From the NCBI RefSeq assembly GCF_009674885.1, contig NZ_WKKA01000012.1:1-64000 (forward strand): a DNA stretch of 64,000 nucleotides, given 5' to 3'. The translations under genes and the position numbers were made by a program. Below are positions 1 to 9,130 of this stretch, piece by piece (position 1 is the stretch's first letter; each line of letters begins with the position of its first letter). The notes beneath the pieces are model-generated. The model was not told where the DNA came from, did not search any database, and worked only from the letters and a program-made list of their open reading frames with translations. Source of the stretch: Paracoccus sp. S-4012. Its GTDB lineage: Bacteria; Pseudomonadota; Alphaproteobacteria; Rhodobacterales; Rhodobacteraceae.

Positions 1-30
1 GTGGACGTCGATGCCGATCACGCGTCGCAT
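1..30 (-). CDS. IS110-type transposase, first ten codons (runs off left edge)
   Basis: An ATG on the minus strand at 28-30 is preceded by a strong ribosome-binding site (aaggagg at about 37-43) and opens a protein beginning MRRVIGIDVH. The GIDVH start is typical of the RuvC-like catalytic domain that opens IS110-family transposases, which carry out insertion with a DEDD nuclease. Only ten codons are visible, so whether the gene is intact cannot be judged. The rest of the element would lie left of the window. A second IS110-type fragment occurs at 46345-46540. Confidence 0.5.
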   Translation of the reverse strand, partial: MRRVIGIDVH

Positions 31-259
31 CTGCGCCTCCTTGTCAGCCTCAATGACGGGAGCGGCGTGGGGGACACGACACCTGCGGAGCCGCACGCGC
101 AGCGCAACCGGGCGAGTCGCAGAGGCGGCCATCTACTGACGCCAGCTCGAGGCTCATCGAATACATCGGCCTGCCCGCAGCTTCGTGCTCCCGGAGCCTC
201 TGTCCCGGATGCTCACAGCCTACGCCGCCAGCGCGAACCGACGGCCGGAATCTGGCCCC

Positions 260-539
260 GGTCACCTCATACCGGTTACGAATGCCGTGGAAAGCCTCAA
301 CCGGGTGATCCGCAAGGCCATCAAGACCCCCGGCCCGCTCCCGTCCGAGAAAGCCGCCGAGAAGCTGATCTGCCTGGCCATCCGCGAGCACGAGAAAACC
401 GCGCGAAACGTCAGAGGCTGGCGGACAGCGGTCAATCAGTCCGCCATCATGTTCGACGACCGCTTCAACCCGCTCGGCGGCGGAAGGCGGTCAAACGGAA
501 ACGAGCCGAAAGCCCATCCGCGGAATGTCGGACATTCCC
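260..539 (+). pseudogene. IS256-family transposase, C-terminal fragment
   Basis: Reading frame 185-544 contains the conserved C-terminal IS256 (Mutator) signature: TNAVESLNRVIRKAIKT at about residue 32, then a WRTAVNQSAIMFDDRF segment near the end. A full transposase is about 400 residues; only about 90 are recognisable, so this is a 5'-truncated remnant. The upstream part of the frame does not look like transposase. Its last 128 bases (412-539) are repeated with the same length at 46571-46698, and both copies end in the same 15-bp palindrome. Confidence 0.75.
412..539 (+). repeat. Direct repeat copy A (IS256-type 3' end)
   Basis: This 128-bp stretch matches 46571-46698 in the same orientation. 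About the first 70 bases are identical; the rest diverge at scattered positions without insertions or deletions. It covers the last codons of the transposase plus the element end. It finishes with the perfect palindrome GAATGTCGGACATTC (523-537), also present in copy B at 46682-46696, which is probably part of the element's terminal sequence. Confidence 0.8.
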
Positions 540-782
540 CCTAGGCGCGGCCATGCGCCCACCAGATCGTTGGCCGCGGGCAGCCGGCCGGTAGGACATG
601 GACAATCCCCTGATCACGCGCCGACCACACACCCTCGTGCACCGGGTCGGTTGCTCGGCAATCGTCGCCCAGGCTCGCATTATACCGATGCCATCACGAA
701 CTTCCCTCCCGAGTGGGCAGGGCCGAGTGAATAACCTGTGTCACAGGAGAAACAAAAAGATGATCGGGTTTCGACACTAGCC
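540..782. other. Intergenic stretch without recognisable gene
   Basis: Between the end of the IS256 remnant and the 3' end of hflX no convincing coding sequence, tRNA or strong terminator is visible. The short open frames here have no start signals or protein-like composition. It most likely holds IS flank and the 3' untranslated region of the hflX transcript, which arrives from the right on the minus strand. Confidence 0.5.
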
Positions 783-2111
783 TCAGCCACTCTCGCGCGC
801 CTCGAACGCGGCCTTCTGCCGGTCGGTCCAGCGCACGCGCAGATGCACCGCGTCCTCGCCGGTCCGCTCCTCCAGCACCACGCCCGCCTCGTGCAGCCAG
901 GCGCGGCCGCGGCCGTCGGCGAAGGGCAGCGTCACCTCCGCCTCGGTCAGTGCGCCGCCGAGCGAGGCGGCGAGGCCGTCCGTCACCGCCGCCACCAGCC
1001 GTTCCATGCCGGTGCCCTCCAGGGCGCTGACGGCCACCACGCCGGGCCGCCGGGCGTCGGTCGTCTCGATCGCCTCGCGCTCGGCCGGGTCCAGCATGTC
1101 GATCTTGTTCCAGACCTCGATCAGCGGCACGTCCTCCTCGACCCCGAGGCTGGTGAGGATCGCCTTCACATCCGCCGACTGCGCCTCGGTCTCGGGATGG
1201 GCGATGTCGCGGACGTGGAGGATCAGGTCGGCCTCCAGCACCTCCTCGAGCGTGGCGCGGAAGGCCGCGACCAGCTCGGTCGGCAGGTCGGAGATGAAGC
1301 CCACCGTGTCCGACAGGATCACCTTGCGCCCGCCGCCGTCCGAGGCGGCGCCGGGCAGGCGGATCGCGCGCATGGTCGGGTCGAGCGTGGCGAACAGCAT
1401 GTCCTTGGCCATCACCTCGGCCCCGGTCAGGCGGTTGAAGAGCGTCGACTTGCCCGCGTTCGTGTAGCCGGCGAGGGCGACGATGGGGTAAGGCACCTTC
1501 GCCCGCGCGGTCCGGTGCAGCGTCCGCGTCCGCACGACGCGGTCGAGTTGGCGGCGCAGGCGCACGACCTGATCGTCGATGGCGCGGCGGTCGGCCTCGA
1601 GCTGGGTCTCGCCGGGGCCGCCGACGAAGCCGAAGCCGCCGCGCTGCCGTTCGAGGTGGGTCCAAGCGCGGACCAGCCGCGTCCGCTGATAGCTGAGCGC
1701 CGCCAGTTCCACCTGCAACACGCCCTCGCGGGTCCGCGCGCGGTCGGCGAAAATCTCGAGGATCAGCCCGGTCCGGTCGAGGAGCTTCACGCCCCATTCC
1801 TTTTCGAGGTTGCGCTGCTGCACCGGCGTCACCGGCCCGTCCACCAGCACCAGCTCGATTTCACCTTCCTCCAGGTGCGTCTTCAGTTCGGCCAGCTTGC
1901 CCGTGCCGAACAGGTGCCCCGGATGCGGGTCGCGCAGCCGCACGACCTCGCCGCCGATCACCTCGATCGCCGGCAGCGCCTCGGCCAGCGCCACGGCTTC
2001 CGCCAGCGCGTGCTCAGGCTCGCGGCGGGTGGTGCGGGCGTGGCCGAGGTCGGGATGCAGCACCCAGGCGCGGGTGGGGCGGGCGGCGGTCTCGTGCGGG
2101 GCGGTGGCCAA
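783..2111 (-). CDS. hflX: GTPase HflX
   Basis: A 442-residue ribosome-associated GTPase of the HflX family, which binds the large ribosomal subunit and helps split or rescue stalled ribosomes. The N-terminal HflX domain is followed by a glycine-rich linker (GGFGFVGGPGETQLE, about residues 158-172) and a G domain with G1 motif GYTNAGKS (215-222), DTVGF (G3) and NKID (G4). The start is a TTG at 2109-2111, directly before the hfq stop codon (2112-2114), so the two genes are probably translationally coupled. The hfq-hflX pairing is widely conserved. No upstream ATG competes. Confidence 0.96.
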   Translation of the reverse strand: MATAPHETAARPTRAWVLHPDLGHARTTRREPEHALAEAVALAEALPAIEVIGGEVVRLRDPHPGHLFGTGKLAELKTHLEEGEIELVLVDGPVTPVQQRNLEKEWGVKLLDRTGLILEIFADRARTREGVLQVELAALSYQRTRLVRAWTHLERQRGGFGFVGGPGETQLEADRRAIDDQVVRLRRQLDRVVRTRTLHRTARAKVPYPIVALAGYTNAGKSTLFNRLTGAEVMAKDMLFATLDPTMRAIRLPGAASDGGGRKVILSDTVGFISDLPTELVAAFRATLEEVLEADLILHVRDIAHPETEAQSADVKAILTSLGVEEDVPLIEVWNKIDMLDPAEREAIETTDARRPGVVAVSALEGTGMERLVAAVTDGLAASLGGALTEAEVTLPFADGRGRAWLHEAGVVLEERTGEDAVHLRVRWTDRQKAAFEARESG

Positions 2112-2345
2112 TCAGTCCTCGGCTTCGTAGAGCGAGATCGGCTGGCCCGGCATGATGGTCGAGATCGCGTGCTTGTAGACCAGCTGCGACTGCCCGTCGC
2201 GGCGCAGCAGCACGCAGAAATTGTCGAACCAGGTGATCACGCCCTGCAGCTTGACGCCGTTCACGAGAAAGATCGTGACCGGCACCTTGTTCTTGCGGAC
2301 GTGATTGAGAAAGGCGTCCTGAAGATTCTGCTTGCTGTCCGCCAT
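2112..2345 (-). CDS. hfq: RNA chaperone Hfq
   Basis: A 77-residue Sm-like RNA-binding protein that forms a hexamer and pairs small RNAs with mRNAs. Sm1 spans about residues 12-45 ([23 protein letters not shown]) and Sm2 contains [10 protein letters not shown] near residue 60. The start is the ATG at 2343-2345 (MADSKQN), with an AAGAAGGTT-like ribosome-binding region upstream; the longer open frame upstream does not belong to the family. In many alphaproteobacteria Hfq was first noticed as NrfA/NifA-regulating and acts in nitrogen control, which fits its place downstream of ntrYX. Confidence 0.97.
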   Translation of the reverse strand: MADSKQNLQDAFLNHVRKNKVPVTIFLVNGVKLQGVITWFDNFCVLLRRDGQSQLVYKHAISTIMPGQPISLYEAED

Positions 2346-2448
2346 TGCACGCAACCTTCTTGTTTTTCGTTGATCGGGCTTGCTGTTCCGAGACTTATGA
2401 CCGCCGCTGCGCCCTTGCAAGCGGCGTGGTGGGACGCCCGGCTCCTTC

Positions 2449-3999
2449 TCAGCGGCGCCAGTAGCCGCGCGACAACAGCGCGAGGACGGCCACGATCTCC
2501 AGCCGCCCGACCACCATCGCGCCCGCCAGCACCGCCTTGGTGAAGCCCGGCAGCCCCGCCCAGCCCTCCCATGGCGCGCCCGCGACCCCGGCGCCGCCTT
2601 CTAGCGTGGGGGCGAGGGGGACGGCGGTCATCAGCGCGCCGGTGTTGGTCAAGGCGGCCACTGCGAGGATCGTGGCGGTCTCGAACTCCACCCGCTGCAG
2701 CGTGACCAGCAGGACGGTGGCGGCGATGGAGCCGGCGAACAGCATGAAGAAGACGAAGGCGAGGAAGGCCCCTTCGCCCCGCAGCCGCCGCCAGATCGGC
2801 CCCCCGCCGGCGACCGAGGCGGGGTGGACGATGCGCTCCATCTCGCGGTTGGAATGGACGGCGAGGGCGGCGATGCGGAGCAGCTTGACCCCGCCCGCGG
2901 CCGTGGCCGCGCCGCCGCCGACCACCGCGAGGCCCGCCAGCAGCAGCCCCGGCGCGGTCAGCCCCGACCAGGTGACGGCGCCGCGCCAGTCGCTCGAGGT
3001 CCAGCCGGTCGTGGTCAGGTAGCTCAGCGCGGTGAAGACCGCGCCCCAGACTGCCGCGGCGCCGTTCGCGATGTTCTTGATGACGTTCGGCGTGGGGGTC
3101 GCCGGATCGGCCACGGCGACGCCGTGGCGCAGCAGCACCACCAGCCCGACCAGGGCAACGATTCCGAAGGCCAGCCGCAGCTCGGGGTCGTCGCGCAGCC
3201 GGGCCGTCGTGCGCAGCGCATCGCCCCCGGGCCAGAAACGGCGCGAGAGGCCGAGGCAGAGCACCGACAGCACCATCGCCTCGCCGAGCCAGCCGGTCCG
3301 CGCGCCGACCGGCCCGTGGACCGCGTAGATGCCCGAGGTCGAGACCGTCCCCATCGCCCGCATCAGCGCCGGGAAGCCGCCGTCCCCCGCCGCGCCGAGC
3401 CCCGCCCAGAGCGCCGCCGTTGCCCCGGCATAGAGCGGCAGGATCGCCGAGGCCGCGCGCGCCATGCGCCGCGTCTCGCCGGGGATCGCCGCGCGCCCCT
3501 GCGGCGGGGCGAGGGGCGGTGCGACCAGTTCGAAGCCGCCGACCTGCAGCGGCGCCTTGATCGCCACGGCGGCCGCGAGGACCATGAGCCCGCCAAGCCA
3601 GCCGACCAGCCCGCGCCAGAGATGCACCGGGGCGGGCAGCCGCGCCGGCTCGTAGAGGCTGGCGCCGGTCGTCGTCAGGCAAGACAGCATCTCCCACCAG
3701 GCGTTGAGCCAGCCGGTGTCGGGCAATGCCTGGGCCAGCGGCAAGGCGAGGGCGGCCGGGATCAGCGTGTAGGCCCCGGCGAGCGTCAGCAGGCCGCCAT
3801 GGGTCCGCCGCCGCCCGGCGGACATCGTGGCGAGGCCCAGCAGTGCCGCGACAAGGCCGAGGATGGCCGCCGAGCGCAGGAAGATCGAGGCCAGCGGCCA
3901 TTGGCCCATGACCGCCGCCTGCAGCGCCGGGACCAGCATCGCGCCGGCGCTGATCCCCAGCAGCAGGACGAACAGCGGGACGCGGGCGAGCTGCGCCAT
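2449..3999 (-). CDS. trkH: Trk potassium uptake system membrane protein TrkH
   Basis: A 516-residue polytopic membrane protein that forms the potassium-conducting subunit of the Trk system. Repeated pore-like segments are visible, such as [10 protein letters not shown] (about residue 107), [10 protein letters not shown] (about 320) and ALTNTGALM near the C-terminus, the selectivity-filter loops typical of TrkH/KtrB. It starts one base after the trkA stop codon and so shares its transcript. TrkA, the NAD(H)/ATP-binding RCK partner, gates it at the cytoplasmic face. Confidence 0.93.
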   Translation of the reverse strand: MAQLARVPLFVLLLGISAGAMLVPALQAAVMGQWPLASIFLRSAAILGLVAALLGLATMSAGRRRTHGGLLTLAGAYTLIPAALALPLAQALPDTGWLNAWWEMLSCLTTTGASLYEPARLPAPVHLWRGLVGWLGGLMVLAAAVAIKAPLQVGGFELVAPPLAPPQGRAAIPGETRRMARAASAILPLYAGATAALWAGLGAAGDGGFPALMRAMGTVSTSGIYAVHGPVGARTGWLGEAMVLSVLCLGLSRRFWPGGDALRTTARLRDDPELRLAFGIVALVGLVVLLRHGVAVADPATPTPNVIKNIANGAAAVWGAVFTALSYLTTTGWTSSDWRGAVTWSGLTAPGLLLAGLAVVGGGAATAAGGVKLLRIAALAVHSNREMERIVHPASVAGGGPIWRRLRGEGAFLAFVFFMLFAGSIAATVLLVTLQRVEFETATILAVAALTNTGALMTAVPLAPTLEGGAGVAGAPWEGWAGLPGFTKAVLAGAMVVGRLEIVAVLALLSRGYWRR

Positions 4000-4000
4000 G

Positions 4001-5377
4001 TCAGAAGTAGTCGATGCCGACCTGCAGCAGCCGGTCCACCTCGCCCAGATCGCCCGTCAGCACGAGGAGGGTGACGAGATCGCCAGGCTCCAGCCGCAGG
4101 GTGGGGCGGGCCGCGACCACCTCGTCGCCGCGCCGCACGAGGCCGAAGAGCGCGCCCGCGGGCAGGCCGACGCTGCCGATGGTGCGGCCCGCGAGGCCGC
4201 TCCTCGGCAGCACCTGGGCCTCGATCACCTCGGCCGCGCCGTCGGCGATCAGCTGCACGTCGCGGACCCGGCCGCGGCGGACATGGCGCAGGATGGTCGA
4301 GACGGTGACGCCGCGCGGCTCGATCCAGGCGCCGACCGGCACCGCGTCCACGAGCGGCACGAGCGTCGGGTCGTTGATGACCGCCACCGTCAGCGGCGCG
4401 CCCATCTGGTGCGCGCGGACGGCGGCGAGGATGTTGGTGCGGTCGTCGCCGGTGATCGTCACGACCGCGTCCGCGCCGCCGACCCCGGCCTCGGACAGAA
4501 GGTCGGTCGAGAGGCCGCTGCCCTTCAGCACCACGGCGCGGTTCAGCGCGTCGGCCGCCGCCTCGCCGCGGCCCTGATCGGGCTCGATGATCGTGACCTG
4601 CGCGGGCGGGCTGCCCTGCTCCAGCATCTCGGCCAGCGCGACCGCCACCGGCCCGCCGCCGACGAGGATCACCCGGCGGGGACGCCGCAGCCGCCGGCCG
4701 AACAGCTCCAGCGTCCGCGCGGCATCGTCCTGATGCGCCATGAGATACACCCGGTCGCCCTCGAGGATCTGATCGTCCGGCTCCGGTGCAAACAGCTGCC
4801 CTTGCCGCTGCAGCCCCAGCACGACCGCGCGCAGGCGCGGGAACAACTCCGTCAGCTGCCGCAAGGGCGTATCGAGCGCGGCGGAACCCGCCTCCGGCAC
4901 GATCCCGTAGAGCTGCGCCTGACCGTCGAGGAAGCTGCCGGTGTCGAAGGCCGCGGGGGCGGCGAGGCGCTCCAGTGCGGCCCGCGCCACCTCCCGCTCG
5001 GGGCTGATGACGTGGTCGATGGGCAGGCGGTCGGTGCGATACATGTCCTGCCAGATCGCGTCGAGATAGGCGGGCGAGCGCAGCCGGGCGATCTTCCTCG
5101 GCACCTCGAAGACCGCATGCGCCACCTCGCAGGCAACCATGTTGACCTCGTCAGAGGGCGTCACCGCCACCAGCAGGTCACAGTCGCGCGCCCCCGCCTG
5201 GTCCAGCACGTCCGGGTGACTGGCGAAGCCGGCGACGCCCTTCACGTCGAGGGCGTCGGTCGCGCGGCGGATCAGTTCGGGGTCGATGTCGATCAGGGTG
5301 ACGTCATTGCCCTCGGCCGAGAGCTGGCGGCCGATCTGCCAGCCGACCCGGCCCGCGCCGCAGATGATGACCTTCAT
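4001..5377 (-). CDS. trkA: Trk system potassium transporter regulatory protein TrkA
   Basis: A 458-residue cytoplasmic protein with two tandem RCK_N (Rossmann) plus RCK_C halves, the full-length TrkA architecture. The first Rossmann motif is GAGRVGWQIG (residues 7-16) and the second VGGGPVAVAL (about residue 235). It binds NAD(H) and nucleotides and gates TrkH, whose gene follows with a 1-bp gap. ntrX lies 27 bp upstream, and the ntrYX-trkAH order is conserved in Rhodobacter, Azorhizobium and Brucella relatives, suggesting a shared transcript. Confidence 0.95.
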   Translation of the reverse strand: MKVIICGAGRVGWQIGRQLSAEGNDVTLIDIDPELIRRATDALDVKGVAGFASHPDVLDQAGARDCDLLVAVTPSDEVNMVACEVAHAVFEVPRKIARLRSPAYLDAIWQDMYRTDRLPIDHVISPEREVARAALERLAAPAAFDTGSFLDGQAQLYGIVPEAGSAALDTPLRQLTELFPRLRAVVLGLQRQGQLFAPEPDDQILEGDRVYLMAHQDDAARTLELFGRRLRRPRRVILVGGGPVAVALAEMLEQGSPPAQVTIIEPDQGRGEAAADALNRAVVLKGSGLSTDLLSEAGVGGADAVVTITGDDRTNILAAVRAHQMGAPLTVAVINDPTLVPLVDAVPVGAWIEPRGVTVSTILRHVRRGRVRDVQLIADGAAEVIEAQVLPRSGLAGRTIGSVGLPAGALFGLVRRGDEVVAARPTLRLEPGDLVTLLVLTGDLGEVDRLLQVGIDYF

Positions 5378-5404
5378 GCGCGTCTCCGCCCTGAGGCCCG
5401 TGCG

Positions 5405-6793
5405 TCACTTCGCCGCGACTTCATCCTCCACCCGCACGCCGCCGACAACCCCCAGCGACTTCAGCTTGCGGTGCAGCGCGCTGCGCTCCATGCCGACGAA
5501 CTGCGCCGTGCGGCTGATATTGCCGCCGAAGCGGTTGATCTGCGCCAGCAGGTATTCCCGCTCGAACAGCTCCCGCGCCTCGCGCAAAGCCAGCGCGGTG
5601 ATCTGCGGCCCCAGCGCCAGCGCGTCGCCATTGTCCGGCGTGGCCCCCTGCGGCTCCAGCTCCGAGGGGCGGATCGGGCCAAAGTCCTCGGCCAGGATGA
5701 GCACCCGCTCCATGACGTTGCGAAGCTGGCGGATGTTGCCGGGCCAGCGCATCGTCTGCAGCGCGGCCGCGGTCTCCTCCGGCAGCTCGCGCGCGGGCAG
5801 GCCCTGGGACTGGTTGAACTGCTCGATGAAATGCCGCGCCAGAACCGGGATGTCCTCGCGCCGGTCGCTCAAGGGCGGCACCGTCACCGGCACCACGTTG
5901 AGCCGGTCGTAGAGCTCCTGCCGGAAGCGCCCGGCGGCGATCTCGGCCGCGAGGTCGCGGTTCGAGGAGCTTACGACGCGCAGGTCCACCCGCACCCGGT
6001 CGCTGCCGCCGGCGCGGGTGAACTGCTGCTCGGTCAGCACGCGCAGGATCTTAGGCTGCGTGCCGAGCGGCATGTCGGCCACCTCGTCGAAATAGATCAC
6101 CCCCCCATGCGCCTGCTCCAGCAGCCCCGGCTCGATCCCGCGCTCCGTCGTCTCGCGGCCGAACAGGACCTCCTCCATGCGGTCCGGCTCGATCGTGGCG
6201 CAGGGGACGGTGATGAAGGGCGCCTCGGCGCGGTTGGAATTGGCGTGCAGGTAGCGCGCCGCCAGCTCCTTGCCCGCGCCAGGCGCGCCCGAGAGCAGCA
6301 CCCGCGCGTTCGACCGCGCCACCTTCTCCAGCTGCTCGCGCAGGCGCCGGAACGACGCCGAGCCGCCCAGCATCTCGGTGCTCGCCACCTCCTTGCGGCG
6401 CAGGCTCGCGTTCTCGCGCCGCAGCCGGGAGGTCTCCATGGCGCGGTTGATGACCACCATCAGCTGGTCGATGTTGAACGGCTTTTCGATGAAGTCGTAG
6501 GCGCCCTGCTTGATCGCGGCCACGGCGATTTCGATGTTGCCATGGCCCGAGATGATGACCACCGGCACGTCGGGGTTGTTGCGCTTGACGGTCTTGAGGA
6601 TCTCGATCCCGTCCATGCGGCTGTCCTTGAGCCAGATGTCGAGGATCATCAGCCCCGGCGGCTCATCGTTGAGCGCCGCCAGGGCCGCGTCCGAATTGGC
6701 GGCAAGGCGCGTCGGAAAGCCCTCGTCGCGGAGGATGTCCGAGATCAGCTCACGGATGTCGCGTTCGTCATCGACGATCAGGATGTCGCTCAT
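5405..6793 (-). CDS. ntrX: Nitrogen/redox response regulator NtrX
   Basis: A 462-residue response regulator: receiver domain (residues 1-118; phosphoacceptor D52, lysine in FIEKPFN), AAA+ domain (Walker A GAPGAGKE at about 169-176; Walker B VIYFDEV about 232-238), and a Fis-type HTH near the C-terminus (ISRTAQFVGMERSALHRKL). The GAFTGA loop that contacts sigma-54 is absent: the position after LFG reads RETTERG. The family's NtrX proteins are known to deviate here. The start codon overlaps the ntrY stop (ATGA at 6790-6793), so kinase and regulator are coupled. Confidence 0.95.
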   Translation of the reverse strand: MSDILIVDDERDIRELISDILRDEGFPTRLAANSDAALAALNDEPPGLMILDIWLKDSRMDGIEILKTVKRNNPDVPVVIISGHGNIEIAVAAIKQGAYDFIEKPFNIDQLMVVINRAMETSRLRRENASLRRKEVASTEMLGGSASFRRLREQLEKVARSNARVLLSGAPGAGKELAARYLHANSNRAEAPFITVPCATIEPDRMEEVLFGRETTERGIEPGLLEQAHGGVIYFDEVADMPLGTQPKILRVLTEQQFTRAGGSDRVRVDLRVVSSSNRDLAAEIAAGRFRQELYDRLNVVPVTVPPLSDRREDIPVLARHFIEQFNQSQGLPARELPEETAAALQTMRWPGNIRQLRNVMERVLILAEDFGPIRPSELEPQGATPDNGDALALGPQITALALREARELFEREYLLAQINRFGGNISRTAQFVGMERSALHRKLKSLGVVGGVRVEDEVAAK

Positions 6794-9114
6794 GGGGTTC
6801 CTGCCGGTTCATGTTCTTGTTGTTTTCGGGGACGGGGCGGGGCGACGAGGTGTGGTCCGCGCGGCAGCCGGATCTCGGCCACCGCACCCCGTGGCGGGTT
6901 GTCGCTGAGGGTCAGGCTGCCGCCATGCTCCTCGATGATCTTCTTGACGATCGGCAGCCCGAGGCCGGTGCCGCCGGATTTCAGCGTGACGTAGGGCTCG
7001 AAGAGGCGCGAGCGGTCTTCGGGCAGGCCCACGCCGTTGTCGGCGATGCGGATGACGGCGACGTCGGGCCGCGCGTCGAGCGTGACAACGATCCTCGGGG
7101 ACCACCCGGGCTCCGGGTCTGCGGCCGCGCTCTCGGCCACCGACTCGCCCGCGTTCTTCATCAGGTTCGTCAGCGCCTGCCCGATCATGCCCGCATCGGC
7201 CTCGATCAGCACTGGATCGGCCGGGATCATCGCCTGAAGCCCATCCCCGAGGGCGTCGCGCTGCAGCAGAACCGCGTCGGCCAGCAACCGCGTGAGGTCG
7301 GTTTCGCGCCGGTCGGGGTCGGGCATCCGGGCGAAGCGGCTGAACTCGTCCACGATCCGGCGCAGATCGCCCGTCTGGCGGATGATGACGTCGGTATACT
7401 GGACCAGGGCCTCGCGGTCGGCCTCGCTGTCGGCGAGCTTCATGAACTTTCGCCGCACCCGCTCGGCCGAGAGCTGGATCGGCGTCAGCGGGTTCTTGAT
7501 CTCGTGCGCGACCCGCCGGGCCACGTCGCCCCAGGCGGCCATGCGCTGCGCCGAGACCAGCTCGGTCACGTCGTCAAAGGCGACCACATAGCCCTCGGGC
7601 CTGCCCTCGGCGCCGCGGCGGACGGCCATGCGCACCAGCAGGCTCTCCATCCGGCCGTTGCGGGTCAGGCGGATCTCGTCCTGCACGCTGTCGGCGACGG
7701 CGGGCTTCAGCCGCGCGAAGAGGGCCGCGAACTCCGGCACAGCCACCGCGAGCGGCGCGTCGATGTCACCGCCGTCGATCCCCAGCAGCCGCGTGGCCGA
7801 GCGGTTGACGAAGTCGATGTCGCCGCCCGCGTCGAGGCCGATCACCCCCGACGTGACCGAGGACAGCACCGAATCGAACAGCCGCCGCTGCGCGTCCGAC
7901 GCCTCGTAGGAGGCGACCAGCTCCTCGCGGCTGGCTTGGAGTTGCCGGGTCATGCGGTTGAAGGCCTGGCCCAGCGTCTGGATCTCGTCGCCGGTGTCGG
8001 GCTCGGGGATCTGCAGGCCGACATGCCCCGCCGCCACCGCATCCGCGGCGGAGGCCAGCCGCCCGATCGGCCGGCTCAGCCGCTCGGCGAAGACCAGCCC
8101 CAGCCAGATCGCGGCGGCGACGAGGAGGAGAGCGAAGCCCAGATACACGAGGCTGAACTCGAACAGCACCCGTCCGCGGGTCTGCTCGAGCTGCTGGTAG
8201 AAGGCCCCGGTTTCGCGCGTGCGATCGAGCAGGCCCAGAAGCTCGCCGTTCACATCGCGGGTGACGTAGAGGTAGCGCCCGCCCAGGGCCTGCAAGGGCA
8301 GCAGCGCGCGGTATTCGTTGTTGGGCCAGTCCTCGATCAGCGCGATCCCGTCGCCCCGCGCCTCGTTCATCGCCGGCTCGCCCGGCGGCTCGAACCAGAA
8401 GCGGTAGCTGCCCTCGCCGCGGGCGCGGATGTTGCCCGATTCGTCGATGATGTAAGCCTCGCGCAGCCCCCGCTGGATCTGCGCCTGCCCCTGCGCCAGC
8501 AGCTGCCTCAGCGCGCCGTCCTCGATCAGCGGGTCGGCCACCGCGGCGCGGTCGAGGAAGGCGCCGAGCGCGCGCACGTCCTGCGCGAGGTCGGCCTGAT
8601 GCTCCGCCTGGTAGGCTTCGGCCGCCGAGAGGGCGGAGGCGACGACCTGCTGCACGCGCGACGAGAACCAGCCCTCGAGGCCGATGTTGACGGTCAGCCC
8701 GGCGAAGATCGCGACCAGCACCGTGGGCACGAGCGCGATGATGGTGAAGATGCTGACGAGCCGCAGATGCAAGCGCGAGCCCGCCGCCGACTGCCGGCGC
8801 GCGGTGATCATCCGCGTGAGACGGTAGCCGACGAGACCCGTGAGCAGGATCAGGTAGATCAGGTCGGACATCAGCACCAGGCGCAGCGCATTGCTCGCCG
8901 GGCCGCGGTCGAGGGGGCCAAGGACCGCCAGCGTCGCCAGGGCGAGGATCGGGCCGAGGATTACCAGCCCCAGCGTCGCCGCGTTCTGCACCCGGCGCAG
9001 CCGTCTGAGCCGCATAAGCCGCTCCCAGCTGCCGTTGGAGACCCGTCCTGCCACCGCTCGCCCTCGCGCCCCATTGCCTGGGACTGCCTGTTGCAGCGCG
9101 GCGACTCCCGCCAC
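6790..9114 (-). CDS. ntrY: Membrane sensor histidine kinase NtrY
   Basis: A sensor kinase of about 774 residues that phosphorylates NtrX. Three N-terminal membrane segments lie near residues 45-155, then an extracytoplasmic sensing region, another membrane segment near 325, HAMP (about 345-400), PAS (about 410-510) and a kinase core with H-box VAHEIKNPLTPIQ, N-box LTNLMKNAGES and G-boxes DNGVGLPED and GGTGLGLPI. The GTG at 9112-9114 gives the longest form. An ATG at 9013-9015 (MRLRRLRR) would remove 33 residues without touching any domain, so the true start is uncertain. Confidence 0.93.
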   Translation of the reverse strand: MAGVAALQQAVPGNGARGRAVAGRVSNGSWERLMRLRRLRRVQNAATLGLVILGPILALATLAVLGPLDRGPASNALRLVLMSDLIYLILLTGLVGYRLTRMITARRQSAAGSRLHLRLVSIFTIIALVPTVLVAIFAGLTVNIGLEGWFSSRVQQVVASALSAAEAYQAEHQADLAQDVRALGAFLDRAAVADPLIEDGALRQLLAQGQAQIQRGLREAYIIDESGNIRARGEGSYRFWFEPPGEPAMNEARGDGIALIEDWPNNEYRALLPLQALGGRYLYVTRDVNGELLGLLDRTRETGAFYQQLEQTRGRVLFEFSLVYLGFALLLVAAAIWLGLVFAERLSRPIGRLASAADAVAAGHVGLQIPEPDTGDEIQTLGQAFNRMTRQLQASREELVASYEASDAQRRLFDSVLSSVTSGVIGLDAGGDIDFVNRSATRLLGIDGGDIDAPLAVAVPEFAALFARLKPAVADSVQDEIRLTRNGRMESLLVRMAVRRGAEGRPEGYVVAFDDVTELVSAQRMAAWGDVARRVAHEIKNPLTPIQLSAERVRRKFMKLADSEADREALVQYTDVIIRQTGDLRRIVDEFSRFARMPDPDRRETDLTRLLADAVLLQRDALGDGLQAMIPADPVLIEADAGMIGQALTNLMKNAGESVAESAAADPEPGWSPRIVVTLDARPDVAVIRIADNGVGLPEDRSRLFEPYVTLKSGGTGLGLPIVKKIIEEHGGSLTLSDNPPRGAVAEIRLPRGPHLVAPPRPRKQQEHEPAGTP

Positions 9115-9130
9115 CGTGCCTGTGGCGGTT

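Noticed and set aside
3827..6994. A continuous 1055-codon frame on the plus strand
   Set aside because: It is antisense to trkH, trkA and ntrX, is rich in Arg/His/Gln/Asp as typical for GC-rich shadow frames, and lacks any domain.
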